Positions 36,270 through 48,065 of a DNA stretch of 64,000 nucleotides are shown in pieces. Below the pieces are notes generated by a model. The model was not told where the DNA came from and made no database searches. It saw only the letters and a program-made list of their open reading frames with translations. The translations under genes were made by a program, and so were the position numbers. This DNA comes from Eutreptiella sp. 'Long Island Sound 2002' (taxonomy: Eukaryota > Euglenozoa > Euglenophyceae > Eutreptiales > Eutreptiaceae). Location of the stretch: NCBI GenBank assembly GCA_964036045.1, contig OZ038383.1, positions 67,027,725-67,091,724 of the forward strand. The letters run 5' to 3'. Within the stretch, counting starts at the first letter, position 1, and each line of letters begins with the position of its first letter.

Positions 36270-37240
36270 GTCCTCACAATCCACGCTTTTTTGCGTGGCC
36301 CGTGGATTTTTGGTTAGGGACTCACAATCCACACTTTTTTGCGTGGCCCCTCGAGTTGGGGTTAGGGACTCACAATCCACGCTTTGTTGCGTGGCCCCTC
36401 GAGTTGGGGCTGGGGCCTCACAATTCACGCTTTTTTGCGTGGCCCCTCGAGTTGGGGTTAGGGACTCACAATCGACGCTTTTTTGCGTGGCCCCTCGAGT
36501 TGGGGTTAGGGACTCACAATCCACGCTTTGTTGCGTGGCCCCTCGAGTTGGGGTTAGGGACTCACAATCCACGCTTTTTTGCGTGGCCCCTGGATTTGGG
36601 GTTAGGGACTCACAATCCACGCTTCTTTGCGTGGCCCCTGGAGTTGGAGCTGGGAACTCACAATTCACGCTTTTTTGCGTGGCCCCTAGAGTTGGGGTTG
36701 GGGCCTCACAATCCACGCTTTGTTGCGTGGCCCCTCGAGTTGGGGTTAGGGACTCACAATCCACGCTTTGTTGCGTGGCCCCTCGAGTTGGGGTTAGGGA
36801 CTCACAATCCACGCTTTGTTGCGTGGCCCCTCGAGTTGGGGTTAGGGACTCACAATCCACGCTTTGTTGCGTGGCCCCTCGAGATTTGGTTAGGGACTCA
36901 CAATCCACGCTTCTTTGCGTGGCCCCTCGAGTTTGGGCTGGGGACTCACAATTCACGCTTTTTTGCGTGGCCCCTGGAGTTGGGGTTAGGGACTCACAAT
37001 CCACGCTTTGTTGCGTGGCCCCTCGAGTTGGGGTTAGGGACTCACAATCCACGCTTTGTTGCGTGGCCCCTCGAGTTGGGGTTAGGGACTCACAATCCAC
37101 GCTTTGTTGCGTGGCCCCTCGAGTTGGGGTTGGGGACTCACAATCCACGCTTCTTTGCGTGGCCCGTCGAGTTGGGGCTGGGGCCTCACAATCCACGCTT
37201 TGTTGCGTGGCCCCTCAAGTTAGGCTTAGGGACTCACAAT
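36270..37240 (+). repeat. Mixed monomers between two long HORs
   Basis: Only 48-bp monomers are present. The opening contains CCCGTGGATTTTTGG and AATCGACGC types, followed by several consensus-like copies. The block around 36,590-37,190 resembles 27,460-27,750 and 28,600-28,830 in order (GAACTCACAATTC, CCTAGAGTTGG). I see no gene or unique sequence. Confidence 0.78.
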
Positions 37241-40200
37241 CCACGCGTTTTTGTGTGGCCCCTCGAGTTGGGGTTAGGGACTCACAATCCACGCTTTTTT
37301 GCGTGGCCCCTCGAGTTGGGGTTAGGGACTCACAATCCACGCTTTGTTGCGTGGCCCCTCGAGATTTGGTTAGGGACTCACAATCCATGCTGTGTTGCGT
37401 GGCCCCTCGAGTTGGGGTTAGGGACTCACAATCCACGCTTTGTTGCGTGGCCCCTCGAGATTTGGTTAGGTCCTCACAATCCACGCTTTGTTGCGTGGCC
37501 CCTCGATTTGGGGCTGGGGACTCACAATTCACACTTTTTTGCGTGGCCCCTCGAGTTGGGGTTAGGGACTCACAATCCACGCTTTGTTGCGTGGCCCCTC
37601 GAGTTGGGGTTGGGGACTCACAATCCACGCTTTGTTGCGTGGCCCCTGGAGTTGGGGTTAGGGACTCACAATCCACGCTTTTTTGCGTGGCCCGTGGATT
37701 TTTGGTTAGGGACTCACAATCCACGCTTTGTTGCGTGGCCCCTCAAGTTGGGGTTAGGGACTCACAATCCACGCTTTGTTGTGTGGCCCCTTGAGTTGGG
37801 GCTGGGGACTCACAATCCACGCTTCTTTGCGTGGCCCCTCGAGTTGGGGCTGGGGACTCACAATCCACGCTTTGTTGCGTGGCCCCTCAAGTTGGGGTTA
37901 GGGACTCACAATCGACGCTTTTTTGTGTGGCCCCTCGAGTTGGGGTTAGGGTCTCACAATCCACGCTTTGTTGCGTGGCCCCTTGAGATTTGCTTAGGGA
38001 CTCACAATCCACGCTTTGTTGCGTGGCCCCTCGAGTTGGGGTTAGGGACTCACAATCCACGCTTTGTTGCGTGGCCCCTCGAGTTGGGGTTAGGGACTCA
38101 CAATCCACGCTTCGTTGCGTGGCCCCTCGAGATTTGGTTAGGGACTCACAATCCACGCTTTTTTGCGTGGCCCCTCGATTTGGGGCTGGGGACTCACAAT
38201 CCACGCTTTGTTGCGTAGCCCCTCGAGTTGGGGTTAGGGACTCACAAGCCACGCTTTTTTGCGTGGCCCCTGGAGTTGGGGCAGGGGACTCACAATTCAC
38301 GCTTGATTGCGTGGCCTCTCGAGTTGGGGTTAGGGACTCACAATCCACGCTTTTTTGCGTGGCCACTGGAATTGGGGTTAGGGACTCACAATCCACACCT
38401 TTTTCGCGTGGCCCCTAGAATTGGGGTTAGAGCCTCACAATCCACCCTTTTTTGCGTGGCCCCTCGAGTTGGGGTTAGGGACTCACAATCCGCGCTTTTT
38501 TGCGTGGCCCCTCGAGTTGGGGCTGGGGACTCACAATTCACGCTTTTTTGCGTGACCCCTCGAGTTGGGGCTGGGGCCTCACAATCCACGCTTTGTTGCG
38601 TGGCCCCTCGAGTTGGGGTTAGGGACTCACAATCCACGCTTTGTTGCGTGGCCCCTCGAGTTGGGGTTAGGGACTCACAATCCACGCGTTTTTGCGAGGC
38701 CCCTCGAGTTGGGGTTAGGGACTCACAATCCACGCTTTGTTGCGTGGCCCCTCGAGTTGGGGTTAGGGACTCACAATCCACGCTTTGTTGCGTGGCCCCT
38801 CGAGTTGGGGTTAGGGACTCACAATCCATGCTTTGTTGCGTGGCCCCTCGAGTTGGGGTTAGGGACTCACAATCCGCGCTTTTTTGCGTGGCCCCTTGAG
38901 TTGGGGTTAGGGACTCACAATCCACGCTTTGTTGCGTGGCCCCTCGAGATTTGGTTAGGGACTCACAATCCACGCTTCTTTGCGTGGCCCCTCGAGTTGC
39001 GGTTAGGGACTGACAATCCACGCTTTTTCGCGTGGCCCCTCCAGGTGCGGTTAGGGACTCACAATTCACGCTTTTTTGCGTGGCCCCTCGAGTTGGGGTT
39101 AGGGACTCACAATCCAGCCTTTTTTGCGTGGCCCCTCGAGTTGGGGTTAGGGACTCACAATCCACGCTTTGTTGCGTGGCCCCTCGAGATTTGGTTATGG
39201 ACTCACAATCCACGCTTCTTTGCGTGGCCCCTCGAGTTGCGGTTAGGGACTGACAATCCACGCTTTTTCGCGTGGCCCCTCGAGGTGCGGTTGGGGACTC
39301 ACAATTCACGCTTTTTTGTGTGGCCCCTCGAGTGCGGGTTAGGGACTCACAATCCACGCTTTTTTGCCGGGCGCCTCGAGTTGGGGTCGGGGACTCACAA
39401 TCCACGCTTTGTTGCGCAGCCCCTGGAATTGGGGTTAGGGACTCATAAGCCACGCTTTGTTGCGTGGCCCCTTGAGTTGGGGCTGGGGACTCACAATCCA
39501 CGCTTTTTTGCGTGGCCCCTGGAATTGGGGTTAGGGACTCATAATCCACAATTTGTTGCGTGGCCCCTCGAGTTGGGGTTAGGGACTCACAATCCACGCT
39601 TTTTTGCGTGGCCCCTGGATTTCGGGTTAGGGACTCACATTCCACGCTTTTTTGTGTGGCCCCTGGAGTTGGGGTTACGGACTCACAATCCACGCTTTTT
39701 TGCGTGGCCCCTCGATTTGGGGTTAGGGACTCACAAGCCACGCGTTTTTGCGTGGCCCCTGGAGTTGGGGCTAGGGACTCATAGTCCACGCTTTGTTGCG
39801 TGGCCCCTTGACTTGGGGTTAGGGTCCCACAATCCACGCTTTGTTGCGTGGCCCCTCGAGTTGTGGTTAGGGACTCACAATCCACGCTTTTTTACGTGGC
39901 CCCTCGAGTTGGGGTTAGGGACTCACAATCCACAGTTTGTTGCGTGGCCCCTCGAGTTGTGGTTAGGGACTCACAATCCACGCTTTGTTGCGCGGCCCCT
40001 CGAGATTGGGTTAGGGACTCACAATCCGCGCTTTTTTTCGCGTGGCCCCTGGATTTGGGGCTGGGGACTCACAATCCACCCTTTGTTGCGTGGCCCCTCG
40101 AGTTGGGGTTAGGGACTCACAATCCAGCCTGTTTTGCGTGGCCCCTCGAGATGCGGTTAGGGTCTGTCAATCTACGCTTTTTCGCGTGGCCCCTCGAGTT

Positions 40201-40843
40201 GGGGTTAGGGACTCACAATCCACGCTTTGTTGCGTGGCCCCCGGAGATTTGGTTAGGGACTCACAATCCACGCTGTTTTGCGTGGCCCCTCGGGTTGCGG
40301 TGAGGAACTGACATTCCACGCTTTTTCGCGTGGCTCCTCGAGGTGCGGTTAGGGACTCACAATTCACGCTTTTTTGCGTGGCCCCTCGAGTTGGGGTTAG
40401 GGACTCACAATCCACGCTTTGTTGCGTGGCGCCTCGAGTTGGGGTCGGGGACTCACAATCCACGCTTTGTTGCGCGGCCCCTGGAATTGGGGTTAGGGAC
40501 TCATAATCCACGCTTTGTTGCGTGGCCCCTCGAGTTGGGGTTAGGGACTCACAATCCACGCTTTTTTGCGTGGCCCCTCGATTTGGGGTTAGGGACTCAC
40601 AATCCACGCGTTTTTGCGTGGCCCCTCGAGTTGGGGTTAGGGACTCACAATCCACGCTTTGTTGCGTGGCCCCTCGAGATTTGGTTAGGGACTCACAATC
40701 CACGCTTTGTTGCTTGGCCCCTCGAGTTGGGGTTAGGGACTCACAATCCACGCTTTGTTGCGTGGCCCCTCGAGTTGGGGTTAGGGACTCACAATCCACG
40801 CTTTGTTGCGTGGCCCCTCGAGATTTGGTTAGGGACTCACAAT
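37241..40843 (+). repeat. 3,603-bp HOR, copy 1
   Basis: The period is 75 x 48 + 3 bp. Landmarks repeated at +3,603 are CACGCGTTTTTGTG (37,244 and 40,847), the AGATTTGCTTAGGG monomer (near 37,987 and 41,590), the 49-bp CACACCTTTTTCGCG monomer (near 38,397 and 42,000) and a 50-bp monomer near 40,031. Internal parts are offset by 3,651 to 3,699 bp because one or two monomers were gained in copy 2. About four monomers around 40,240-40,430 are missing from copy 2. Confidence 0.9.
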
Positions 40844-43800
40844 CCACGCGTTTTTGTGTGGCCCCTCGAGTTGGGGTTAGGGACTCACAATCCACGCTTT
40901 TTTGCGTGGCCCCTCGAGTTGGGGTTAGGGACTCACAATCCACGCTTTGTTGCGTGTCCCCTCGAGATTTGGTTAGGGACTCACAATCCATGCTGTGTTG
41001 CGTGGCCCCTCGAGTTGGGGTTAGGGACTCACAATCCACGCTTTGTTGCGTGGCCCCTCGAGATTTGGTTAGGTCCTCACAATCCACGCTTTGTTGCGTG
41101 GCCCCTCGATTTGGGGCTGGGGACTCACAATTCACGCTTTTTTGCGTGGCCCCTCGAGTTGGGGTTAGGGACTCACAATCCACGCTTTGTTGCGTGGCCC
41201 CTCGAGTTGGGGTTGGGGACTCACAAACCACGCTTTGTTGCGTGGCCCCTGGAGTTGGGGTTAGGGACTCACAATCCACGCTTTTTTGCGTGGCCCGTGG
41301 ATTTTTGGTTAGGGACTCACAATCCACACTTTTTTGCGTGGCCCCTCAAGTTGGGGTTAGGGACTCACAATCCACGCTTTGTTGTGTGGCCCCTTGAGTT
41401 GGGGTTGGGGACTCACAATCCACGCTTCTTTGCGTGGCCCCTCGAGTTGGGGCTGGGGACTCACAATCCACGCTTTGTTGCGTGGCCCCTCAAGTTGGGG
41501 TTAGGGACTCACAATCGGCGCTTTTTTGTGTGGCCCCTCGAGTTGGGGTTAGGGTCTCACAATCCACGCTTTGTTGCGTGGCCCCTTGAGATTTGCTTAG
41601 GGACTCACAATCCACGCTTTGTTGCGTGGCCCCTCGAGTTGGGGTTAGGGACTCACAATCCACGCTTTGTTGCGTGGCCCCTCGAGTTGGGGTTAGGGAC
41701 TCACAATCCACGCTTCGTTGCGTGGCCCCTCGAGATTTGGTTAGGGACTCACAATCCACGCTTTGTTGCGTGGCCCCTCGATTTGGGGCTGGGGACTCAC
41801 AATCCACGCTTTGTGGCGTAGCCCCTCGAGTTGGGGTTAGGGACTCACAATCCACGCTTTTTTGCGTGGCCCCTGGAGTTGGGGCAGGGGACTCACAATT
41901 CACGCTTGATTGCGTGGCCTCTCGAGTTGGGGTTAGGGACTCACAATCCACGCTTTTTTGCGTGGCCACTGGAATTGGGGTTAGGGACTCACAATCCACA
42001 CCTTTTTCGCGTGGCCCCTAGAATTGGGGTTAGAGCCTCACAATCCACCCTTTTTTGCGTGGCCCCTCGAGTTGGGGTTAGGGACTCACAATCCGCGCTT
42101 TTTTGCGTGGCCCCTCGAACTAGGGTTAGGGACTCACAATCCACGCTTCTTTGCATGGCCCCTCGAGTTGGGGCTGGGGACTCACAATTCACGCTTTTTT
42201 GCGTGACCCCTCGAGTTGGGGCTGGGGCCTCACAATCCACGCTTTGTTGCGTGGCCCCTCGAGTTGGGGTTAGGGACTCACAATCCACGCGTTTTTGCGA
42301 GGCCCCTCGAGTTGGGGTTAGGGACTCACAATCCACGCTTTGTTGCGTGGCCCCTCGAGTTGGGGTTAGGGACTCACAATCCACGCGTTTTTGCGAGGCC
42401 CCTCGAGTTGGGGTTAGGGACTCACAATCCACGCTTTGTTGCGTGGCCCCTCGAGTTGGGGTTAGGGACTCACAATCCACGCTTTGTTGCGTGGCCCCTC
42501 GAGTTGGGGTTAGGGACTCACAATCCATGCTTTGTTGCGTGGCCCCTCGAGTTGGGGTTAGGGACTCACAATCCGCGCTTTTTTGCGTGGCCCCTTGAGT
42601 TGGGGTTAGGGACTCACAATCCACGCTTTGTTGCGTGGCCCCTCGAGATTTGGTTAGGGACTCACAATCCACGCTTCTTTGCGTGGCCCCTCGAGTTGCG
42701 GTTAGGGACTGACAATCCACGCTTTTTCGCGTGGCCCCTCCAGGTGCGGTTAGGGACTCACAATTCACGCTTTTTTGCGTGGCCCCTCGAGTTGGGGTTA
42801 GGGACTCACAATCCAGCCTTTTTTGCGTGGCCCCTCGAGTTGGGGTTAGGGACTCACAATCCACGCTTTGTTGCGTGGCCCCTCGAGATTTGGTTATGGA
42901 CTCACAATCCACGCTTCTTTGCGTGGCCCCTCGAGTTGCGGTTAGGGACTGACAATCCACGCTTTTTCGCGTGGCCCCTCGAGGTGCGGTTGGGGACTCA
43001 CAATTCACGCTTTTTTGCGTGGCCCCTCAAGTTGGGGTTAGGGACTCACAATCCACGCTTTGTTGCGCAGCCCCTGGAATTGGGGTTAGGGACTCACAAT
43101 CCACGCTTTTTTGCGTGGCCCCTGGAATTGGGGTTAGGGACTCATAATCCACAATTTGTTGTGTGGCCCCTCGAGTTGGGGTTAGGGACTCACAATCCAC
43201 GCTTTTTTGCGTGGCCCCTGGATTTCGGGTTAGGGACTCACATTCCACGCTTTTTTGTGTGGCCCCTGGAGTTGGGGTTACGGACTCACAATCCACGCTT
43301 TTTTGCGTGGCCCCTCGATTTGGGGTTAGGGACTCACAATCCACGCGTTTTTGCGTGGCCCCTGGAGTTGGGGCTAGGGACTCACAGTCCACGCTTTGTT
43401 GCGTGGCCCCTTGACTTGGGGTTAGGGTCTCACAATCCACGCTTTGTTGCGTGGCCCCTCGAGTTGTGGTTAGGGACTCACAATCCACGCTTTTTTGCGT
43501 GGCCCCTCGAGTTGGGGTTAGGGACTCACAATCCACAGTTTGTTGCGTGGCCCCTCGAGTTGTGGTTAGGGACTCACAATCCACGCTTTGTTGCGCGGCC
43601 CCTCGAGATTGGGTTAGGGACTCACAATCCGCGCTTTTATTCGCGTGGCCCCTGGATTTGGGGCTGGGGACTCACAATCCACCCTTTGTTGCGTGGCCCC
43701 TCGAGTTGGGGTTAGGGACTCACAATCCAGCCTGTTTTGCGTGGCCCCTCGAGATGCGGTTAGGGCCTGTCAATCTACGCTTTTTCGCGTGGCCCCTCGA

Positions 43801-44460
43801 GTTGGGGTTAGGGACTCACAATCCACGCTTTGTTGCGTGGCGCCTCGCGTTGGGGTCGGGGACTCACAATCCACGCTTTGTTGCGCGGCCCCTGGAATTG
43901 GGGTTAGGGACTCATAATCCACGCTTTGTTGCGTGGCCCCTCGAGTTGGGGTTAGGGACTGACAATCCACGCTTTTTTGCGTGGCCCCTCGATTTGGGGT
44001 TAGGGACTCACAATCCACGCGTTTTTGCGTGGCCCCTCGAGTTGGGGTTAGGGACTCACAATCCACGCTTTGTTGCGTGGCCCCTCGAGATTTGGTTAGG
44101 GACTCACAATCCACGCTTTGTTGCTTGGCCCCTCGAGTTGGGATTAGGGACTCACAATCCACGCTTTGTTGCGTGGCCCCTCGAGTTGGGGTTAGGGACT
44201 CACAATCCACGCTTTGTTGCGTGGCCCCTCGAGATTGGGTTAGGGACTCACAATCCACGCTTTGTTGCTTGGCCCCTCGAGTTGGGGTTAGGGACTCACA
44301 ATCCACGCTTTGTTGTGCGGCCCCTCGAGATTATGTTAGGGACTCACAATCCACGATTCTTTGCGTGGCCCCTCGATTTGGGGCTGGGGACTCACAATCC
44401 ACGCTTTGTTGCGTGGCCACTAGAATTGGGGTTAGGGACTCACAATGGACGCCTTTTTGC
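40844..44460 (+). repeat. 3,603-bp HOR, copy 2 (with internal gains and losses)
   Basis: It follows copy 1 but has an extra AACTAGGG-type monomer near 42,118 and a duplicated CGCGTTTTTGCGAGG pair near 42,290 and 42,386. Later it has lost monomers, so the CTTGGCCCC landmark is offset only 3,411 bp (40,713 and 44,124). The 50-bp monomer near 43,638 reads CTTTTATTCGCG, a one-base variant of its partner at 40,031. Both copies contain monomer types (TTGCGGTTAGGGACTGAC, GAGGTGCGG, AATCCAGCC) otherwise seen at 1-6 kb. Confidence 0.88.
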
Positions 44461-47400
44461 GTGGCCCTGGAATTGGGGTTAGAGACTCACAATCCACGCT
44501 TTTTTGTGTGGCCCCTCGAGTTGGTGTTAGGGACTCACAATTCACGCTTTTTTGCGTGGCCCCTCGAGTTGGGGTTAGGGACTGACAATCCACGCTTTGT
44601 TGCGTGGCCCCTCGAGATTTGGTTAGGGACTCGAAATCCACGCTTTGTTGCGTGGCCCCTCGAGATTTGGTTAGGGACTCACAATCCACGCTTTTTTGCC
44701 TGGCCCCTCGAGTGGGGGTTAGGGACTGGCAGTCCACGCTTTGTTGCGTGGCCCCTCGAGTTGGGGTTAGGGACTCACAATCCACGCTTTGTTGCGTGAG
44801 CCCTCAAGTTGGGGTTAGGGACTGACAGTCCACGCTTTGTTGCGTGGCCCCTCGAGTTGGGGTTAGGGACTCACAATCCACGCTTTGTTGCGTGGCCCCT
44901 CGAGATTCGGTCAGGGACTCACAATCCACGCTTTTTTGCGTGGCCCCTCGAGTTGGGGTTAGGGACTGACAGTCCACGCTTTTTTGCGTGGCCCCTCGAG
45001 TTGGGGTTAGGGACTCACAATCCACGCTTTGTTGCGTGGCCCCTCGAGTTGGGGTTAGGGACTCACAATCCACGCTTTGTTGCGTGGCCCCTCGAGTTGG
45101 GGTCAGGGACTCACAATCCACGCTTTGTTGCGTGGCCCCTCGAGTTGGGGTTAGGGACTCACAATCCACGCTTTGTTGCGTGGCCCCTCGAGATTCGGTT
45201 AGGGACTCACAATCCACGCTTTTTTGCGTGGCCCCTCGAGTGGGGGTTAGGGACTCACAATCCACGCTTTTTTGCGTGGCCCCTCGAGTTGGGGTTAGGG
45301 ACTCACAATCCACGCTTTGTTGCGTGGCCCGTGGAATTGGGGTTAGGAACTCACAATCCACGCTTTGTTGCGTGGCCCCTCGAGTTGGGGTTAGGGACTC
45401 ACAATCCACGCTTTTTTGCGTGGCCCCTGGATTGGGGGTTAGGGACTCACAATCCACACTTTTTTGCGTGGCCCCTGGAATTGGGGTTAGGGACTCACAA
45501 TCCACGCTTTGTTGAGTGGCCCCTTGAGTTGAGGTTGGGTACTCACAATCCACGCTTCTTTGCGTGGCCCCTTGAGTTGGGGCTGGGGCCTCACAATCCA
45601 CGCTTTGTTGCGTGGCCCCTCGAGTTGGGGTTAGGGACTCACAATCCATGCTTTGTTGCGTGGCCCCTCGAGTTGGGGTTAGGGACTCACAATCGACGCT
45701 TTTTTGCGTGGCCCCTCGAGTTGGGGTTAGGGACTCACAATCCACTTTTTGTTGCGTGGCCCCTCGAGATTTGGTTAGGGACTCACAATCCATGCTTTGT
45801 TGCGTGGCCCCTCGATTTGGGGCTGGGGCCTCACAATCCACGCTTTTTTGCGTGGCCCCTCGAGTTGGGGTTAGCAACTCACAATCCACGCTTTGTTGCG
45901 TGGCCCCTCGAGTTGGGGTTAGGGACTCACAATCGACGCTTTTTTGCGTGGCCCCTCGAGTTGGGGTTAGCAACTCACAATCCACGCTTTGTTGCGTGGC
46001 CCCTCGAGATTTGGTTAGGGACTCACAATCCATGCTTTGTTGCGTGGCCCCTCGAGTTGGGGTTAGGGACTCACAATCCACGCTTTGTTGCGTGACCCCT
46101 CGAGTTGGGGTTAGGGACTCACAATCCACGCTTTGTTGCGTGGCCCCTCGAGTTGTGGTTAGGAACTCACAATCCACGCTTTGTTGCGTGGCCCCTCGAG
46201 TTGGGGTTAGGGACTCACAATCCACGCTTTGTTGCGTGGCCCCTCCAGATTTGGTTAGGGACTCACAATCCACGCTTTGTTGCGTGGCCCCTCGAGTTGG
46301 GGTTAGGAACTCACAATCCACGCTTTGTTGCGTGGCCCCTCGAGTTGGGGTTAGGGACTCACAATCCACGCTTTGTTGCGTGGCCCCTCGAGTTGGGGTT
46401 AGGGACTCACAATCCACGCTTCTTTGTGTGGCCACTCGATTTGGGGCTGGGGACTCACAATCCATGCTTTTTTGGGTGGCCCCTCGAGTTGGGGTTAGGG
46501 ACTCACAATGGACGCTTTTTTGCGTGGCCCCTCGAGTTGGGGCTGGGGACTCACAATCCACTTTTTGTTGTGTGGCGCCTCGAGATTTGGTTAGGGACTC
46601 ACAATCCATGCTTTGTTGCGTGGCCCCTCGAGTTGGGGTTAGGGACTCACAATCGACGCTTTTTTGCGTGGCCCCTCGAGTTGGGGTTAGGGACTCACAA
46701 TCCACGCTTTGTTGCGTGGCCCCTCGAGATTTGGTTAGGGACTCACAATCCATGCTTTGTTGCGTGGCCCCTCGATTTGGGGCTGGGGCCTCACAATCCA
46801 CGCTTTTTTGTGTGGCCCCTCAAGTTGGGGTTAGGGACTCGCAATCGACGCTTTTTTGCGTGGCCCCTCAAATTGGGGTTAGCAACTCACAATCCACGCT
46901 TTGTTGCGTGGCCCCTCGAGATTTGGTTAGGGACTCACAATCCATGCTTTGTTGCGTGGCCCCTCGAGTTGGGGTTCGGGACTCACAATCCACGCTTTGT
47001 TGCGTGGCCCCTCGATTTGAGGCTGGGGACTCACAATTCAGGCTTTTTTGCGTGGCCCCTCGAGTTGGGGTTAGGGACTCGCAATCCACGCTTTGTTGCG
47101 TGGCCCCTCGATTTGAGGCTGGGGACTCACAATCCACACTTTTTTGCGTGGCCCCTCGACTTGGGGTTAGGGACTCACAATCCACGCTTTGTGGCGTGGC
47201 CCCTCGAGTTGGGGTTAGTGACTCACAATCCACGCTTTTTTGTGTGGCATCTCGAGTTGGGGTTAGCGACTCACAATCCACGCTTTGTCGCGTGGCCCCT
47301 CGAGTTGGGGTTAGTGACTCACAATCCACGCTTTTGTGCGTGGCCCCTCGAGTTGGGGTTAGGGACTCACAATCCACGCTTTGTTGCGTGGCCCCTCCAG

Positions 47401-48065
47401 TTGGGGTTAGGGACTCACAATCCACGCTTCTTTGTGTGGCCACTCGATTTCGGGCTGGGGACTCACAATCCATGCTTTTTTGGGTGGCCCCTCGAGTTGG
47501 GGTTAGGGACTCACAATCGACGCTTTTTTGCGTGGCCCCTCGAGTTGGGGCTGGGGACTCACAATCCACTTTTTGTTGCGTGGCGCCTCGAGATTTGGTT
47601 AGGGACTCACAATCCATGCTTTGTTGCGTGGCCCCTCGAGTTGAGGTTAGGGACTCACAATCGACGCTTTTTTGCCTGGCCCCCTGAGTTGGGGTTAGGG
47701 ACTCACAATCCAAGCTTTGTTGCGTGGCCCCTCGAGATTTGGTTAGGGACTCACAATCCATGCTTAGTTGCGTGGCCCCTCGATTTGGGGCTGGGGCCTC
47801 ACAATCCACGCTTTTTTGCGTGGCCCCTCGAGTTGGGGTTAGGGACTCACAATCGACGCTTTTTTGCGTGGCCCCTCGAGTTGGGGTTAGGGACTCACAA
47901 TCCACTCTTTGTTGCGTGGCCCCTCGAGATTTGGTTAGGGACTCACAATCCATGCTTTGTTGCGTGGCCCCTCGAGTTGGGGTTAGGAACTCACAATCCA
48001 CGCTTTGTTGCGTGGCCCCTCGGGTTGGGGTTAGGGACTCACAATCCACGCTTTGTTGCGTGGCC
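44461..48065 (+). repeat. Diverged monomer region with CCACTTTTTGTTG markers
   Basis: It opens with a 47-bp monomer near 44,464 (one C lost). To about 45,540 it holds consensus-like copies with ACTGACAGTCC and GAGATTCGG variants. From about 45,600 new types appear that dominate to 55 kb: AATCGACGC, CCACTTTTTGTTG, GTTAGCAACTC and TTGGGTGGCCCC. A GTTGTGTGGCGCC marker near 46,561 reappears near 51,264 (offset 98 x 48 - 1), so a longer block of this region has also been duplicated. Confidence 0.82.
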
